From Silene conica (lineage: Eukaryota > Streptophyta > Magnoliopsida > Caryophyllales > Caryophyllaceae): 64,000 nucleotides of DNA. The notes under the pieces were generated by a model. The model saw only the letters and a program-made list of their open reading frames with translations. It ran no database searches and was not told the origin of the DNA. The stretch lies in contig CM055319.2 of assembly GCA_029255685.2 (NCBI GenBank), forward strand, positions 28,491,568 through 28,555,567, read 5' to 3'. Below are positions 12,692 through 25,841 of the stretch, piece after piece; within the stretch, counting starts at the first letter, position 1; each line of letters starts with the position of its first letter. The position numbers and the translations under genes are program-made.

Positions 12692-13684
12692 TGTGGGGAA
12701 TAAAGCATGTATTCGCCCTAAACTTGCAGGATTATAATGAAAATTACAGTTGTGATTATAGTCATAAGATAAATAAAAACATGAAAAAGAATACAACCTT
12801 GGGTCCTTGCTTGAATAGGCCTAAGAACAGGAATTAAAGTAAATTCCCTCCTATAACTTGCACCCAAGACTTTGTTTGAGACGATGCCGCGTGTGCTAGA
12901 AAGGCTCTCCAATTGACTTGCAATATGGGGAGAGTTATTGAGGTTTTAGATGTGAGATCTGAGTTTTGGGAGAAGAATGCTCTCAAAACCCTAATTGTGA
13001 GAATTGTGATTCAACAGTTACTGACATAAGGAGAAGGACTCTCCTTATGTAGCACTTAGGGTGGGTCGGCCGAATTAGGGTAAGAGTGGGCTTTCTCCAC
13101 TCTTACCTTATTCCTTTGCGTGATTCGACCCGATTTGCTAAAATTATAATTCGCGGGTTTTATTTTTATAAATCGTATACATGTTATCAGATATTAATGC
13201 AGTCGATGTATTAATAATGGTCTGATAAAATTACGATATTGTATAATTACCCAAATTAATATAACTGTTTATATTAATACGCGGATACAATATTTAATTA
13301 AATATAACCGTTTATATTTAATTTACGAATTAATCATGTAATCCGTATTAGCTAAAATTATTTAATCCGTATTAAATAATAATCTCAACATCTTATTGAC
13401 TAATTTAATAGTCAATACCTCTGACTAACTGTTTAGTCGTATCCGGCATAAATGTGACTGTATTTTCATACCTTCACATCTCTCAAACGTGCCCTATAGG
13501 TGTGACGTACAGGGACCAGTTGATCACCGCCATCCGTATGACAATAACGTCAAACTTATCTAGCAAGCCAACCGTTATTGATAAACGTGGATCAACTGAT
13601 AATAATACTGAAGTATGCCCTTGTGATCCTTAAAGAGATTGAATAAGTCATTGTACTTAATTGTCAAGGACACCAGCCCCAACG
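12692..13684 (-). repeat. Copia LTR2 (shared by copies 2 and 3)
   Basis: 993 bp, nearly identical to LTR1 and LTR3. It is the 5' LTR of copy 2 and the 3' LTR of copy 3. Like LTR1 it starts with CG instead of TG on the minus strand (13684-13683). Confidence 0.93.
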
Positions 13685-13832
13685 ATCTCCCACTTGTCCG
13701 TACAAGGGTATGTGCAATGACGTTATCACACTACATGTGGAGGACACAAGCTCCAACAAACTCCCACTTGTCCGTACAAGGGTATGTGCAATGACGTTAT
13801 CACACTACATGTGGAGGACACAAGCTCCAACA
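13685..13832 (-). repeat. Two tandem 74-bp polypurine/LTR-start units
   Basis: Units at 13685-13758 and 13759-13832, each with a GTGGGAG polypurine tract. The CTCCCACTTG landmark recurs at 13687, 13761 and 13835, so the spacing is exactly 74 bp. LTR1 has only one unit beside it. Confidence 0.9.
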
Positions 13833-14620
13833 AACTCCCACTTGTCCGTACAAGTGTAGGTGCGATAACCGATTCTCATATCCTTTTAAAATTTCTCCCA
13901 CTCAATGTAAGACAATTTGCAAATCCGCATTCGCAAAGGTCGTATCTCACAAGCAATCTGTATCAAGAGTGGTTTCCCCGACTAGAGAGTAACTTAACTG
14001 ATAAAACGAATCTGTATTCGAGCATGGCCATGCATTTCAGTTACTACTCCTCGAGTGGCCCTGAGAAATGATAAAATCCTGATAAGGGTTTGGATATTTC
14101 CCTCAACTCGAATCCTGCCGATATCGCGCAGCATGAAATAACCCAGAAAAAATCCTCTTGGCCCCTGTTACGATGACCGTGGGAAAGAAACCAAAGTTAC
14201 CCAAAATCTGCCTTAATCTCAAGAGACAGTTGAAAGTAAAAAGACTCGACTCTAAGGAACACTATGGAGGTCCTATCCACGACCTGGCACCCAATGTTAT
14301 AAAACATTTAGGACTCCATAACGTTGTCACGGGGTGTCCTACGAGATATCCGTATAACTCACCTTTGTGATTGGTCAGTCATCCGCGTGACTTATGGCTC
14401 GTTGAACCCACCATCAACCAACGTCACAAAATGATTACCTGAGTTATCAGCTCAAGTGGGTAATCAAGGACTAAAACGATGTAATGTTATTCAGTTCACT
14501 TTGTGGTGTTCAAAATTGGCGTACAATTCCACATGAAAAACAAAACATTATATATCATAACAATGAGGTTGAATAGAGTACACGAGAAAATGAATTATTA
14601 CATGAATTCATAAAAGAGTA

Positions 14621-17600
14621 CTACAACTTAGGAACACATCTAATTCCCATGGAATGAATGTGCCCTTCATGCTTATCACGTGGTAATGCTTTAGTGAGAG
14701 GATCAGCTATGTTGTCATCCGTAGCGATCTTATCAATGAAAATCTCCTTTTGCTCCACGTAATCTCTGATTAGATGAGCTTTCCGTTGTACATGCCTAGC
14801 CTTGTTGCTAGACTTATGCTCCTTAGCTTGGAAGATGGCACCTTTATTATCACAATAAACGGTGATTGGGTCATTCGAACTAGGCACTACTGATAGTCCT
14901 TGTAAGAATTGACGCATCCATATTGCTTCCTTAGCTGCTTCTGAGGCGGCATAGTACTCGGACTCAGTCGTAGAATCTGTTGTAACACTCTGTTTAGAGC
15001 TTTTCCAGCTGACAGCAGCGCCATTAAGAGTAAAAACGAGTCCAGACTAAGATTTCGAGTCGTCTCGATCCGTTTGGAAGCTAGCATCTGCGTAACCCGT
15101 GGCGCAGAGCGTTGAGTCGCCTCCATAAGTCAATCCCCAATCTTTAGTCCTCCGTAGGTACTTAAGAATGTTTTTCACGGCCATCCACTGTTGTTCACCT
15201 GGATGAGCTTGGAATCGACTGGTCATACTCAATGCATATGCAACGTCTGGACGTGTGCATATCATGGCATGCATGATCGATCCTATTGCCGAAGCATAAG
15301 GAATCCGACTCATGCGCTCTTTCTCTTCCAATGTCTTAGCTTCTTGAGACTTGCTCAAGTGAAGCCCAGTAGTCATAGGAAGGAACCCTTTCTTGGAGTT
15401 CGTCATGCTGAATCTCTCTAGAATCTTATCTATGTAAGACTCCTGACTGAGAGACAACATCCGTCGTGATCTATCCCTGTAGATACGGATGCCCAAAATT
15501 CTTTGTGCCTCTCCCAGATCTTTCATCTGGAAATGGTTTTTCAACCATGCTTTAACCGAAGAAAGGAGAGGTATGTCATTCCCAATCAAGAGTATGTCAT
15601 CGACATACAGTACTAGGAAGACAATCTTGCTCCCACTCGACTTGATATAGAGACATGGTTCCTCGACTGATCGAACGAATCCATTCTCTTTTATCACTTG
15701 GTCGAAGCGATGATTCCAACTCCGCGATGCTTGCTTAAGTCCATAGATGGAACGCTTAAGCATGCAAACCTTCTTAGGATGTTCTGGATCAATAAAACCC
15801 TCGGGTTGTACCATGTACAACTCTTCCTCCAAATAACCGTTTAAGAAGGCGGTTTTAACGTCCATTTGCCACATTTCATAGTCATGAAATGCGGCTATCG
15901 CTAAGATAATCCGAACGGAACGTAGCATGACAACGGGTGCAAAAATCTCATCGTAGTGCAAGCCTGGCACTTGGGTGAAACCTTTAGCAACTAGTCTTGC
16001 CTTATGGATATCTTGTTTACCTTCCACGGCATGCTTTATTTTGTAAAGCCATTTGCATTGAAGGGGACGTACCTTTGCAGGTAGGTCCACAAGATCCCAC
16101 ACGTTGTTCTCATACATGGAGTCCATCTCGGATTGCATGGCTTCTAGCCATAGCTTTGAGTCAGAACTGGTCATGGCACCTTTATAGGTTGTGGGTTCAT
16201 TACCCTCTAGGAGTAAGACGTCATCCATATCATGTTCCTCGACCATACCAATGTATCTGTCCGGAGAAATGGAGACTCTTCCCGACCTCCTAGGTTCCTC
16301 AGCAATATCTACCGCAGCCTCGGTTGAAGGAACTGTTTCCTCCAATGGTTGCTCGGTAGTTGGTTCTTGAACCTCCGATAAATCGAAGGTTCTATTACTC
16401 GACTTGTTCTCGAGAAATTCTTTCTCTAAGAACGTCGCACTAGCCGCAACAACAACACGTTGTTCGGTTGGCGAGTAGAAGTAATGACCAAACGTTCCCT
16501 TTGGATAGCCTATAAAGTATGTCTTGACCGATCGCGGGCCGAGCTTATCCTCGTGTCTCCACTTGACATAAGCCTCGCAACCCCAAACCCGAATAAAGGA
16601 CAAGTTAGGGACCGTTCCCTTCCATAATTCGAATGGAGTCTTGTCAACAGCTTTAGACGGACTTCGGTTAAGTATTAGAGTGGCCGACAAAAGAGCATAG
16701 CCCCACAATGAATCAGGCACAACGGTGTGACTCATCATGGATCGAACCATATCGAGTAGAATTCGATTTCTCCGTTCGGACACACCATTTAATAGTGGTG
16801 TTCCAGGTGGAGTTAACTGTAGCATGATGCCACAGTCTTTAAGGTGTTGATCAAACTCGTGTGAAAGATACTCACCGCCACGATCAGAACGTAGTGCTTT
16901 AATCTTTCTACCCAGCTGGTTTTGTACCCGATTCTGGTATTCTTTGAACTTGTCAAAGGATTCACTTTTATGCTTCATTAAGTAGACATAGCCATATCTA
17001 CTCAAATCATCCGTGAAAGTGATGAAATACCTATAGCCTTCTCGTGCGTTGATCGACATAGGGTCACATACGTCCGTATGTATTAGTCCTAATAGGTCGG
17101 CAGCGCGCATTCCAACACCTTTGAAGGAAATACGAGTCATCTTACCGATGAGACATGATTCACACGTGCCATATGATTCGAAATGAAAGGCCGAGATAGC
17201 TCCATTCTGTATGAGCTGTTTTACGCGTTTCTCATTTATGTGTCCCATACGACAATGCCATAGATAAGTTTGATCTTTGTCACCTACCTTTAATTTCTTA
17301 TTATTCACATGTAATATTTCAGTGGTTTGATCTAAAACATAAATTCCATTCATGGAAACTGCCTTGCCATAAATCATATTGTGTAAGGAGAAAATACAGC
17401 TATTATTCTCTATTACAAATGAAAAACCGAGTTTGTCAAGCGCAGAAACTGAAATAATGTTTTTGGACAAACAAGGAACATAATAATAGTTATATAAAGA
17501 TAACTCGAATCCACTTGGAAGATGGATCACGTATGTTCCCCTCGAGATTGCAGCAACACGTGCTCCATTCCCGACACGCAGGTCAACCTCACCCTTGATT

Positions 17601-18658
17601 AGGGGTTCTTGGTTTCGGAGGCCCTGCACATGATTACATAGATGAGAACCACAACCAGTATCTAGTACCCAAGTTCCGTAACTTGCATGGTTAATCTCAA
17701 TCATGTGAATAAAAGAAGAAGAAGACATACCAACAGGAGTAACGCGGCCTGCCTTAATGTCCTTACGATACACGGGGCATGAGCGCCTCCAATGCCCAGT
17801 CTTGTGGCAATGGTGACATTCCATGCTAGTATCCTTGCTCTTTGTTTTGCCCTGTGAGTTGCTTGACTCACCTGACCCACTCTTAGTGAATCCTGACTTC
17901 TTAAACTTGGGCTTGCCTACTGTTAGGTCGCCCTGAGCTTTAGCTTTACCCTTACCCTTACCCTTACCCTTACTGGAGATCATGAGAACATCTTGCTTCA
18001 CGCTCCCACTTAATTTCAGATCCTTCTCGGTCTGTACGAGAAGGGAGTGGAGCTCATGAGGAGTCTTCTTCATGTCATTCATGTAATAGTTGGCCCTAAA
18101 GAGGGCGAACCCATCATGAAGTGAATGAAGCATTCGATCAACGATTATGTTCTCACTGATCTTGCAGTTTAGGGCCTCCAGTTTCTCGATATTCTCAATC
18201 ATGTGAAGAATATGTGGGCTAACAGCTTGGCCCTTCTGGAGTTTCGCCTCAAAGAAGCGACAGGTATGCTCATAAGAAACGATTCTCGGAGCCTTTGAGA
18301 ATTCGTTAGTGAGCGTGGTGAAAATCTTGTTTGCACCATGGGCTATGAAGCGTCTTTGAAAATTGGATTCCATTGCATAGATGAGTACGTTCTTTATCGC
18401 ACCCGCTTCCATGACGAAGTCGCTATGAGCGCGAACTTCGTTAGCTCTAGCTCCAGTTCCTGGGTGTGCCGGAATTGGCTCAGTTAAATACTTAAGCTTT
18501 CCGTCAGCAATGGCAGCATTCCGTAGTGCTGCCTCCCAGTCAGAGAAGTTTGACCCATCATTCCTCAGTCTAGTAGACTAATTCATGGAGTCCATGAAGG
18601 CTTTTAGCCAGGATTCACGTGCTAGCTTGGCACTTGGCATTGGGTCTTCACCAGCCAT
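14621..18658 (-). pseudogene. Copia copy 3 gag-pol polyprotein with two amber codons
   Basis: The frame runs from ATG at 18656-18658 to the stop at 14621, about 1,345 codons. It is interrupted only by TAG at codon 27 (18578-18580) and TAG at 15047-15049 in RNase H, the same two positions as copy 2. The Lys-Gly stretch after gag is longer than in copy 2: the 6-bp repeat encoding Lys-Gly has four copies here, three in copy 1 and two in copy 2. Knuckle, DTG protease, integrase, YVDD RT and RNase H motifs are all present. Otherwise it matches copy 2, with a few substitutions. Confidence 0.93.
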
Positions 18659-20010
18659 TTAGTTATACGGCAGTTTAATTGAACGTGTTCTACACTGAAA
18701 AGAAGATAAAACAGAACCATATAAGCCACTCATTGTTGTGATTTAAGTCTATATTAAATTGAAATTTAAACTCGTAGACTCAAGCATTTATATAATTGAT
18801 CTCCCTCAAGAATTATATAAACGATCCCAAGACTCAATTTCCGTATATTGATAAGCCCACAGCTTGGCTAATTCCACCGTTGGAACTCTTGGTCGATTGA
18901 TTTCCGTAAATCCTATCTATTAGTCCATCTCAGTCGCTAGATATTATCGAGTGACCATGATGTTGAGATAAAATAAATCATCTGTTCCCACTTACCCGAC
19001 GTAGAAGGGGTCATATTATGCCTACCGACGAAGAAAGGATTCATGGGAGTCTGATTTATAAAGACTATTCTCAATTTTTGGTTATACGAGGAAGACCCCA
19101 TCAACTTATATTTATCCATTTTAAGTGAACTAATATCTAGCATATGCGTGAATGAATGAAATAAAGTGATGGCTTTGCAATTGACATGTGACATCTGTAT
19201 TGTCACAGAAAACTAACGCGTAACCTCTACATGAGTCAGTTTTCAGGCATGTTATAGGTGGTTTGGTTTTAGGCGGAATATGATGCAAGCTATTATCAAT
19301 GAAAGCATAAAATAAATGCAATAAACGTAAATAAAAAGTCCTAGTGTGGCCTATCCTACCAAAATAAACATAAAACAACTTGGAATCCACCGTTGGACCC
19401 TAGAAGCTTGTCTTGATGTTCCATCTTGGTCCTTGTAGCGGGAGTGAGCATCCGGTCTCCGTCTTTGGTCTTCACAAAATTACTAATTTAAGTTACAAAT
19501 ATAAACCTATTTACATTCTAATTTAAATACAAAAGCAATTACATGGCAAAAACCCAAAACGGAGATTCAAGATCTCAAAATTACAAGCAAGATTGTGTTC
19601 CATCGTTACGGTAACACAATCTACTAAGGCCACACTAAGTTACAACCGTTTGCATAATTAAATACGTTATGGAAAGCATTCAATAGGCATTCAACAAGAC
19701 GATAAATAAAATGCATCAACTAAATAAAATTCATACATGACATAATACTGTTATTATGATTAACAAATTTTTACCAAACCACCTTACGGGATTAAAATCA
19801 TGTGATTATACCGTTTTAATCACCCAATTTTAATAAATTTATAATCCTATTATCTTAAACCGTTTTAAAATAATATGTATCAAACGAGGGTGAACCGTTT
19901 CACAAAATTAATAATATACTATTTCCGTATATAGTATATTACTAAAAGCCATGGGAAAATAAAACAGGTTATTTTCGAAAAATAAAAAAAACGAGTCTGT
20001 TACAGGGGGG

Positions 20011-20382
20011 GAGGTCGACCGACCTCAACACGGGGTCGACCGACCTTCTGACCCAAAAAAAAAATATTCGTAACAGCGCAAGGGGTCGACCGACCCATAA
20101 ACCCGGTCGACCGACCACAAATAGCAAAAACGAGTTTCTGGAAAAACGCAAAACGCTGCACTTTTAAAAACAAAACAAGTTTTTACCTTTTAAACTTTGA
20201 TTAAAACGAGTAAATCAAAGAAAATATCAACAAGGGTTCACATATTGTCAAGAATATCGATTAATTAACAATATGTAAACAGGAATCGAAAAACAAGATC
20301 GATTGCACAAAAGAGAAACTGCCGAAAAACAGAGACTTTACACAGGGGCGGTCGACCGACCGCTGCAAGGGGTCGACCGACC
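20011..20382 (-). repeat. GGTCGGTCGACC inverted-repeat cassettes, copy 3 leader
   Basis: Six copies: four in 20011-20116 and two at 20350-20361 and 20371-20382. The last one of the first cluster is followed by ACA instead of GCA. Arrangement as in copy 2. Confidence 0.9.
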
Positions 20383-20465
20383 GACACAGCGACAGAAACG
20401 AGATTTTTCAAAAAATTTTAAATAAAACTTATGAAAAACACAAAAGTAAAATTTTCATGGCCTTG

Positions 20466-20477
20466 GCTCTGATACCA
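20466..20477 (-). other. Primer binding site (initiator tRNA-Met), copy 3
   Basis: Minus-strand TGGTATCAGAGC, two bases from the edge of LTR3 at 20480. Confidence 0.95.
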
Positions 20478-20479
20478 CT

Positions 20480-21472
20480 TGTGGGGAATAAAGCATGTAT
20501 TCGCCCTAAACTTGCAGGATTATAATGAAAATTACAGTTGTGATTATAGTTATAAGATAAATAAAAACATGAAAAAGAATACAACCTTGGGTCCTTGCTT
20601 GAATAGGCCTAAGAACAGGAATTAAAGTAAATTCCCTCCTATAACTTGCACCCAAGACTTTGTTTGAGACGATGCCGCGTGTGCTAGAAAGGCTCTCCAA
20701 TTGACTTGCAATATGGGGAGAGTTATTGAGGTTTTAGATGTGAGATCTGAGTTTTGGGAGAAGAATGCTCTCAAAACCCTAATTGTGAGAATTGTGATTC
20801 AACAGTTACTGACATAAGGAGAAGGACTCTCCTTATGTAGCACTTAGGGTGGGTCGGCCGAATTAGGGTAAGAGTGGGCTTTCTCCACTCTTACCTTATT
20901 CCTTTGCGTGATTCGACCCGATTTGCTAAAATTATAATTCGCGGGTTTTATTTTTATAAATCGTATACATGTTATCAGATATTAATGCAGTCGATGTATT
21001 AATAATGGTCTGATAAAATTACGATATTGTATAATTACCCAAATTAATATAACTGTTTATATTAATACGCGAATACAATATTTAATTAAATATAACCGTT
21101 TATATTTAATTTACGAATTAATCATGTAATCCGTATTAGCTAAAATTATTTAATCCGTATTAAATAATAATCTCAACATCTTATTGACTAATTTAATAGT
21201 CAATACCTCTGACTAACTGTTTAGTCGTATCCGGCATAAATGTGACTGTATTTTCATACCTTCACATCTCTCAAACGTGCCCTATAGGTGTGACGTATAG
21301 GGACCAGTTGATCACCGCCATCTGTATGACAATAACGTCAAACTTATCTAGCAAGCCAACCGTTATTGATAAACGTGGATCAGCTGATAATAATACTGAA
21401 GTATGCCCTTGTGATCCTTAAAGAGATTTAATAAGTCATTGTACTTAATTGTCAAGGACACCAGCCCCAACA
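20480..21472 (-). repeat. Copia LTR3, 5' LTR of the array
   Basis: 993 bp. It starts with intact TGTTGGGGCTGG on the minus strand at 21472 and ends CCCCACA at 20480. This is the 5'-most LTR of the array. Its outside neighbour is not target DNA but a 74-bp unit (21473-21546), so the integrated end lies 74 bp further out. Confidence 0.93.
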
Positions 21473-21546
21473 ATCTCCCACTTGTCCGTACAAGGGTATG
21501 TGCAATGACGTTATCACACTACATGTGGAGGACACAAGCTCCAACA
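21473..21546 (-). repeat. 74-bp unit forming the outer 5' end of the array
   Basis: The same 74-bp unit otherwise found between pol and the 3' LTR here lies upstream of the 5' LTR and starts TGTTGGAGCTTG at 21546. Chromovirus gag sequence begins at 21547. This implies that plus-strand priming used the upstream of two polypurine tracts when this copy was made. Confidence 0.85.
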
Positions 21547-22440
21547 TTAAGCTCATCATCCAAAACCAACAGAATCAACAGAATCAACAAGTCAATCCTA
21601 CGCCTGAAGCTGAAAGACGTGGTAGCTACGTCTGGGTGGCTAGCCAATTAGCAAGTAACAATACTAGAACTTATTATGGTGGTGAAGTTGATCCGGTAGC
21701 CCTATCTGAGTGGTTCCGGGAGATGGAGAAGAACCTTTCTTTGTATGATGTCCAAGAAGGGGACAAGGTGAAGTTGGCCTCTCACTTTTTGGTTAAGGAA
21801 GCTTATCGATGGTGGACTATGACTGGTCCTACCTCCATTCTTGAGAATGGCTTTGGTTGGGATCGATTCCAGAATGAAGAAGATAAGGCCTTCTTTTACT
21901 TGGACAAGCTTTCCCCAAAGCTTAAGAGTATGATTAGAAAGGATTCTACATCCTTTATCTCCATCTACGATGATGCCTTGTGGGCTGAGAGCTCCATTCA
22001 AGCCATTGATGATGAGGCTCGCGCTTCTAGAGTTTTGGTTGACTCCTCTCACCACACTTCTCAAGGCAAGGGACCATACTCTCTTGATTCTCTACCACTC
22101 GTACCTGCTTCTGGGGCGAATGTGGTTCCTCCTTACTCCCCTCAATCCCTTAAGAGAAAGTTTGTTCCGAATAAGCAAGCCAACTATGGTACTCCTTCTA
22201 ACAACAACAAAGAACATCGCATGTGTTTCCAATGTAAGAAGCCCTTACATCCCGGAGTTGGTTGCTTTAACAAGCCACTTGTTTGCCACTTCTGCAAAAA
22301 GCTTGGACACCAGTATCGAGATTGTCCCGAGAGGAAGACTACTCCTACACCCACTGTTCCCGAGCAACCGAAAGGACGGATTTACGTGCTGATTCGTACC
22401 GAAGCTGCTGCATTTCCCGATATTCGTATTGGTGTGTTTC
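21547..22440 (+). pseudogene. Chromovirus gag remnant with two CCHC zinc knuckles
   Basis: Gag packages the element RNA. The sequence shows the retrotransposon gag domain (EWFREMEKNLSLYDV... and YRWW), a deletion after GWDRFQ, then two perfect CX2CX4HX4C knuckles, CFQCKKPLHPGVGC and CHFCKKLGHQYRDC. The open frame begins upstream in copia sequence (21498), a chance fusion across the insertion point. It continues to 22571 as decayed protease-like sequence without a DSGA motif. The N-terminus was cut off by the copia array. Confidence 0.85.
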
Positions 22441-23062
22441 TAATTCTTGTCAGTCCTCCTTCTTACTTTTGTCATCTCGTTAAATTCTTACACTTTTCAT
22501 CTAAGTCTTGTGAGCTTTCGAGTGATCCTTTCCTCCTCATACGCATCTTCTGCCTTGCCCTTGACTCCTAAAATTCTTGAAACCGAAACCTTTGTGCCTA
22601 AACAGTTCCAGTCGACCATAGGTTGACCCTTAATGAGGTTAAATATCTCATGAAGTTAGTTTAGATGTCTTGGTCTAAGTTATCTAGAGTCACTAGATAG
22701 AGTTCAGTCATAACTAATCGAGTTATTATCCTTATTATAAAGTTTCGAACTACAATTTTTGAAATGATTTGATGCTTTTCACTGGCTTTAACATCAATAA
22801 GGGTTGGGACTCGTTATTGGAGACGTCCGATAATTAGTTTTTCCATTTGTTGGTGTGAAAAAATTATTTTTAATGTCTTTAATTTGGAATGTCGATGTTC
22901 TTGAAAGATCTACAAGAACCCTCCATCCTCTTGATGAGATACTATTTTCATACGTATTCTTTTTGAAACCTCATTCGTTTGATTTAAAGGATCGACCTAC
23001 AGTAGTTACACCCTTCCTTTTTCAAAGTTTCGAGGACCAAACTTTTTAAAAGGTGGGATGAT
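22441..23062 (+). other. Decayed chromovirus 3' tail with polypurine tract
   Basis: About 600 bases without a recognisable domain; pol is deleted. It ends in AAAAGGTGGGATGAT (23048-23062), a polypurine tract of the type found before Tekay LTRs, directly followed by TGTAACATGCC. The 64-codon open frame at 22855-23049 overlaps this tail, and I cannot assign it. Confidence 0.65.
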
Positions 23063-25767
23063 TGTAACATGCCGTAATTTAGGAGACCTTTAGAATAGTG
23101 TAAAGTGACATTTTAATTTAGTATTTAATTATTCTAAGTTATTTTAATTTATTTTGAATTTATTGGAAATTAATATAATTTTATAAAATATAATTTTATA
23201 AAGATTTCGAATTAAAGTCGTAAAGTCGTACTCTTATATTTTTAATCAAGGTCGTCCACTTAATAAGCTTATTATATAGTCGTATATATATTTAATAATT
23301 TAGTGATAATAGTTTTAGTATCGGAATCGGTTTCGAAATTCGTATACAAGTTGTGTCGTGTCGTGACTCGAGCAACGCCCGAGCCACGCCCAATTTGACC
23401 GAGCAACAGCAGGACCCGTGCTGCCCAAGCTATACCGTGTTCTTTTTCCCCTTTTGCCTCCTTCCTTCTACTTCATCTTCAACCTCTAAACAACATAATG
23501 TTTCAATGACAAAATCCCACATAAATCCTTCATTACTCAACCAAATGCAATAAAAGTTATAGTTTCGGAATTCTCTCTTCATTCCTCACCTTCTAGTAAG
23601 TTTAGATTTCATTTCCCCCAAATTATTTTAAGACAATCTTTTTTAGGATTTCGATTTTAAGGCTAATGTAAGTGGTTTAATTGTTGTTTTAGGCGAAGAA
23701 TACAAGGATGAATATGGAGACTCATTTATGTTGAAGAAGAACCCGTTTATGGCCCTTAAAGATCTCGGTTTTCACTAATTATGATTTCTTCTCTTTTCCT
23801 AATTCAAGGTAACTTTTCCGAGTGACCCGACGAATTAATGCTACAATATTTACGTGTTTGTTGTTTGGATGTTATTGGATGTTGTCTTAAATTAATTAGA
23901 CATGAGTTCTTTGTGAATGTTTATGGTGTTTGTTGTTGTTTAGTAAATGGTGGTTGTTAAGTGGGTTTTAGTTTGGGTGTTTATTTTTGCGTGTATTGTT
24001 ATTGCACTATCATTACTAAGCTGCGAATTAATGTTGCGTATTGTTATTATCACCATGTCAAGGTTAGACTTAGGAAACGAATGTCAGCATGTAGTAATCG
24101 TGATATTAGAAGAGTGTGTATATTTCGCCTCTAATTGCTGCGTCTCCGAACTGTGGTTCCTGCCGCTGCCCTGCACGTGTCTTGAATTTTGTTGTCGTTA
24201 TATTGTTGCGGTTATTACATTATTATAATGACGAGTTGCTACTGCACTGCCGCTACATCCTGCTGTTATTTTTATTGTACCGGCTGTAAATTACTGCCCA
24301 TGTACTATCAATATTCATTGCTGTAACACTGCTGTCCTCTGCCATGTTTTCTCTCTGGTTTTCCACTGTTGTCGTTACTTCTACTGCTTATCTGCCATTG
24401 ATACGGGGTTGTTTTACTGTCGTAATGGTGCTGGTTATTATCATAATGGTGTTGGTTATTGTCATAACGCTGCTGGTTTAATGTTTAACGTGGCTGGTTT
24501 TGTTGCGATATTGCGTTGTTGTCGTATTAGTGCTGAATGTTGCTGATTTCGTTGTTATACGCTATTGTTCGTTGTTGTCCGCTGCTGTACTGCCGCCATT
24601 ATAATGTAATGTTGATGTTGCTGTTCATTGCCATTGTTTGCTAAGCATTACCGTACTAATTTACTACATACTACTTACCGTTTTACTACTATTACCGTAT
24701 AAACATATTAAACTACTACTGTTTATTATTTCTAATTTAACTACTACTACTACTGCCTATTAGTACTACTGTACGTACTGCTGCTATTTACTAAAACTAT
24801 TATTATTATTTAATTATTATTAGTACGTATGTTGAACATAATACATAATTTTATTATTATTTTATTATTATTTTATTATTTTATTATTATTTTACGTACG
24901 TGCTTGCTAGCCTGCTTGAATTAAGTAGTTTACGTACGTGCTTGCTAGCTTGTTTACGTTTAAATATAATACGTTAGAAATCGTTACGAATTAGTAATGG
25001 GTTACGGTTTTATTTTAAGAAGCATGTCTAATTGATTAATTAGTTAATCGGTTTCCCGAATAATTAAAATACGACTTGTTATATTAATTTCTCACATGTT
25101 AATTTTATATGGAAAATATGAGGATATAATATGAAATGTTAAATTAGTTCATGTTTCTCTTTTCCGAATGAGCTATATACTTAATTTACGATTCTTTTGT
25201 TACCTGTATACGTAATTAATTCCGTAAAGAATATGTGTTATTTCCTTTATCGATCGAACCGTTTAATTAGAATGCAATGTAATACTTAGTTAAAAATATA
25301 TATTTGAGCTAGGTAAGAGTTATCAAAGTGGGTAGTTACTTGCCTTAAGTTGATTAAGTCTTAAGTACTTGTTTATAATTCTTATCGGACTAACTTATTC
25401 CCAATATATAGTAGCTGTTTAGCATAAACTTAATTGAAATGTGTCATTTCCCTTATATGTTTAAAGTAGAATGGTCATAAAATAGCTTAGTGAATCGGGA
25501 CCTCTAGAGTACAATACGGAGGCGGTCATGGTCCGAATCTTTAGTTTTTGGGTATGAGGATGATATTTAGCATTTTGGTAAATGGGTAATTGCGACGGAT
25601 AAGTATTTTATCATGTTGATTATCTATTCACTTGGTATAGTCCCTTAAGTTGATATTTCCACATGATAGCTTAGTAATGGCATAAAATTGGTGTACATAT
25701 GATTAGAAATGATTCATAATGAGATTTATGCTGGTTGGAGGTTTTGTGTCGAAAACTGAGCTGGGCC

Positions 25768-25841
25768 AGTTGACTGAACTAAGTTCAGTCAACTAGGTTT
25801 GACCAGTCAGCCTCGATTTTACCGATGTCCCGTCGCGGGAC
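25768..25841. repeat. Pair of perfect inverted repeats in the chromovirus LTR
   Basis: The first has 13-base arms at 25768-25780 and 25782-25794 around a single base. The second has GTCCCG/CGGGAC arms at 25827-25832 and 25836-25841 with a TCG loop. They lie 32 bases apart and would form two adjacent hairpins in LTR RNA. Confidence 0.8.

Larger units (their letters stand above)
1..21546 (-). mobile_element. Tandem array of three Ty1/copia units sharing LTRs
   Basis: Three copia bodies lie head to tail on the minus strand. They are separated by single 993-bp LTRs at 4991-5983, 12692-13684 and 20480-21472. The LTR at 4991 is both the 5' LTR of copy 1 and the 3' LTR of copy 2, and the LTR at 12692 serves copies 2 and 3 in the same way. 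The repeat period is about 7.7-7.8 kb. The bodies are nearly identical by eye, so the array is young. The domain order is gag, protease, integrase, RT, RNase H (copia order). The proteins resemble the Angela/BARE-like part of the copia tree, but that lineage call is an inference. The right boundary is at 21546, where sequence switches to a chromovirus gag. The left boundary is outside the window. Unequal recombination between LTRs or integration of a concatemer would give this layout. Confidence 0.93.

Noticed and set aside
17948-17975. Telomere-like TTACCC repeats
   Set aside because: These encode the Lys-Gly stretch of copia gag on the minus strand and vary by whole 6-bp units among copies.
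23353-24228. Possible small genes in the chromovirus LTR
   Set aside because: No recognisable domain, no partner, and the location is inside an LTR. The 93-codon frame is hydrophobic by composition.
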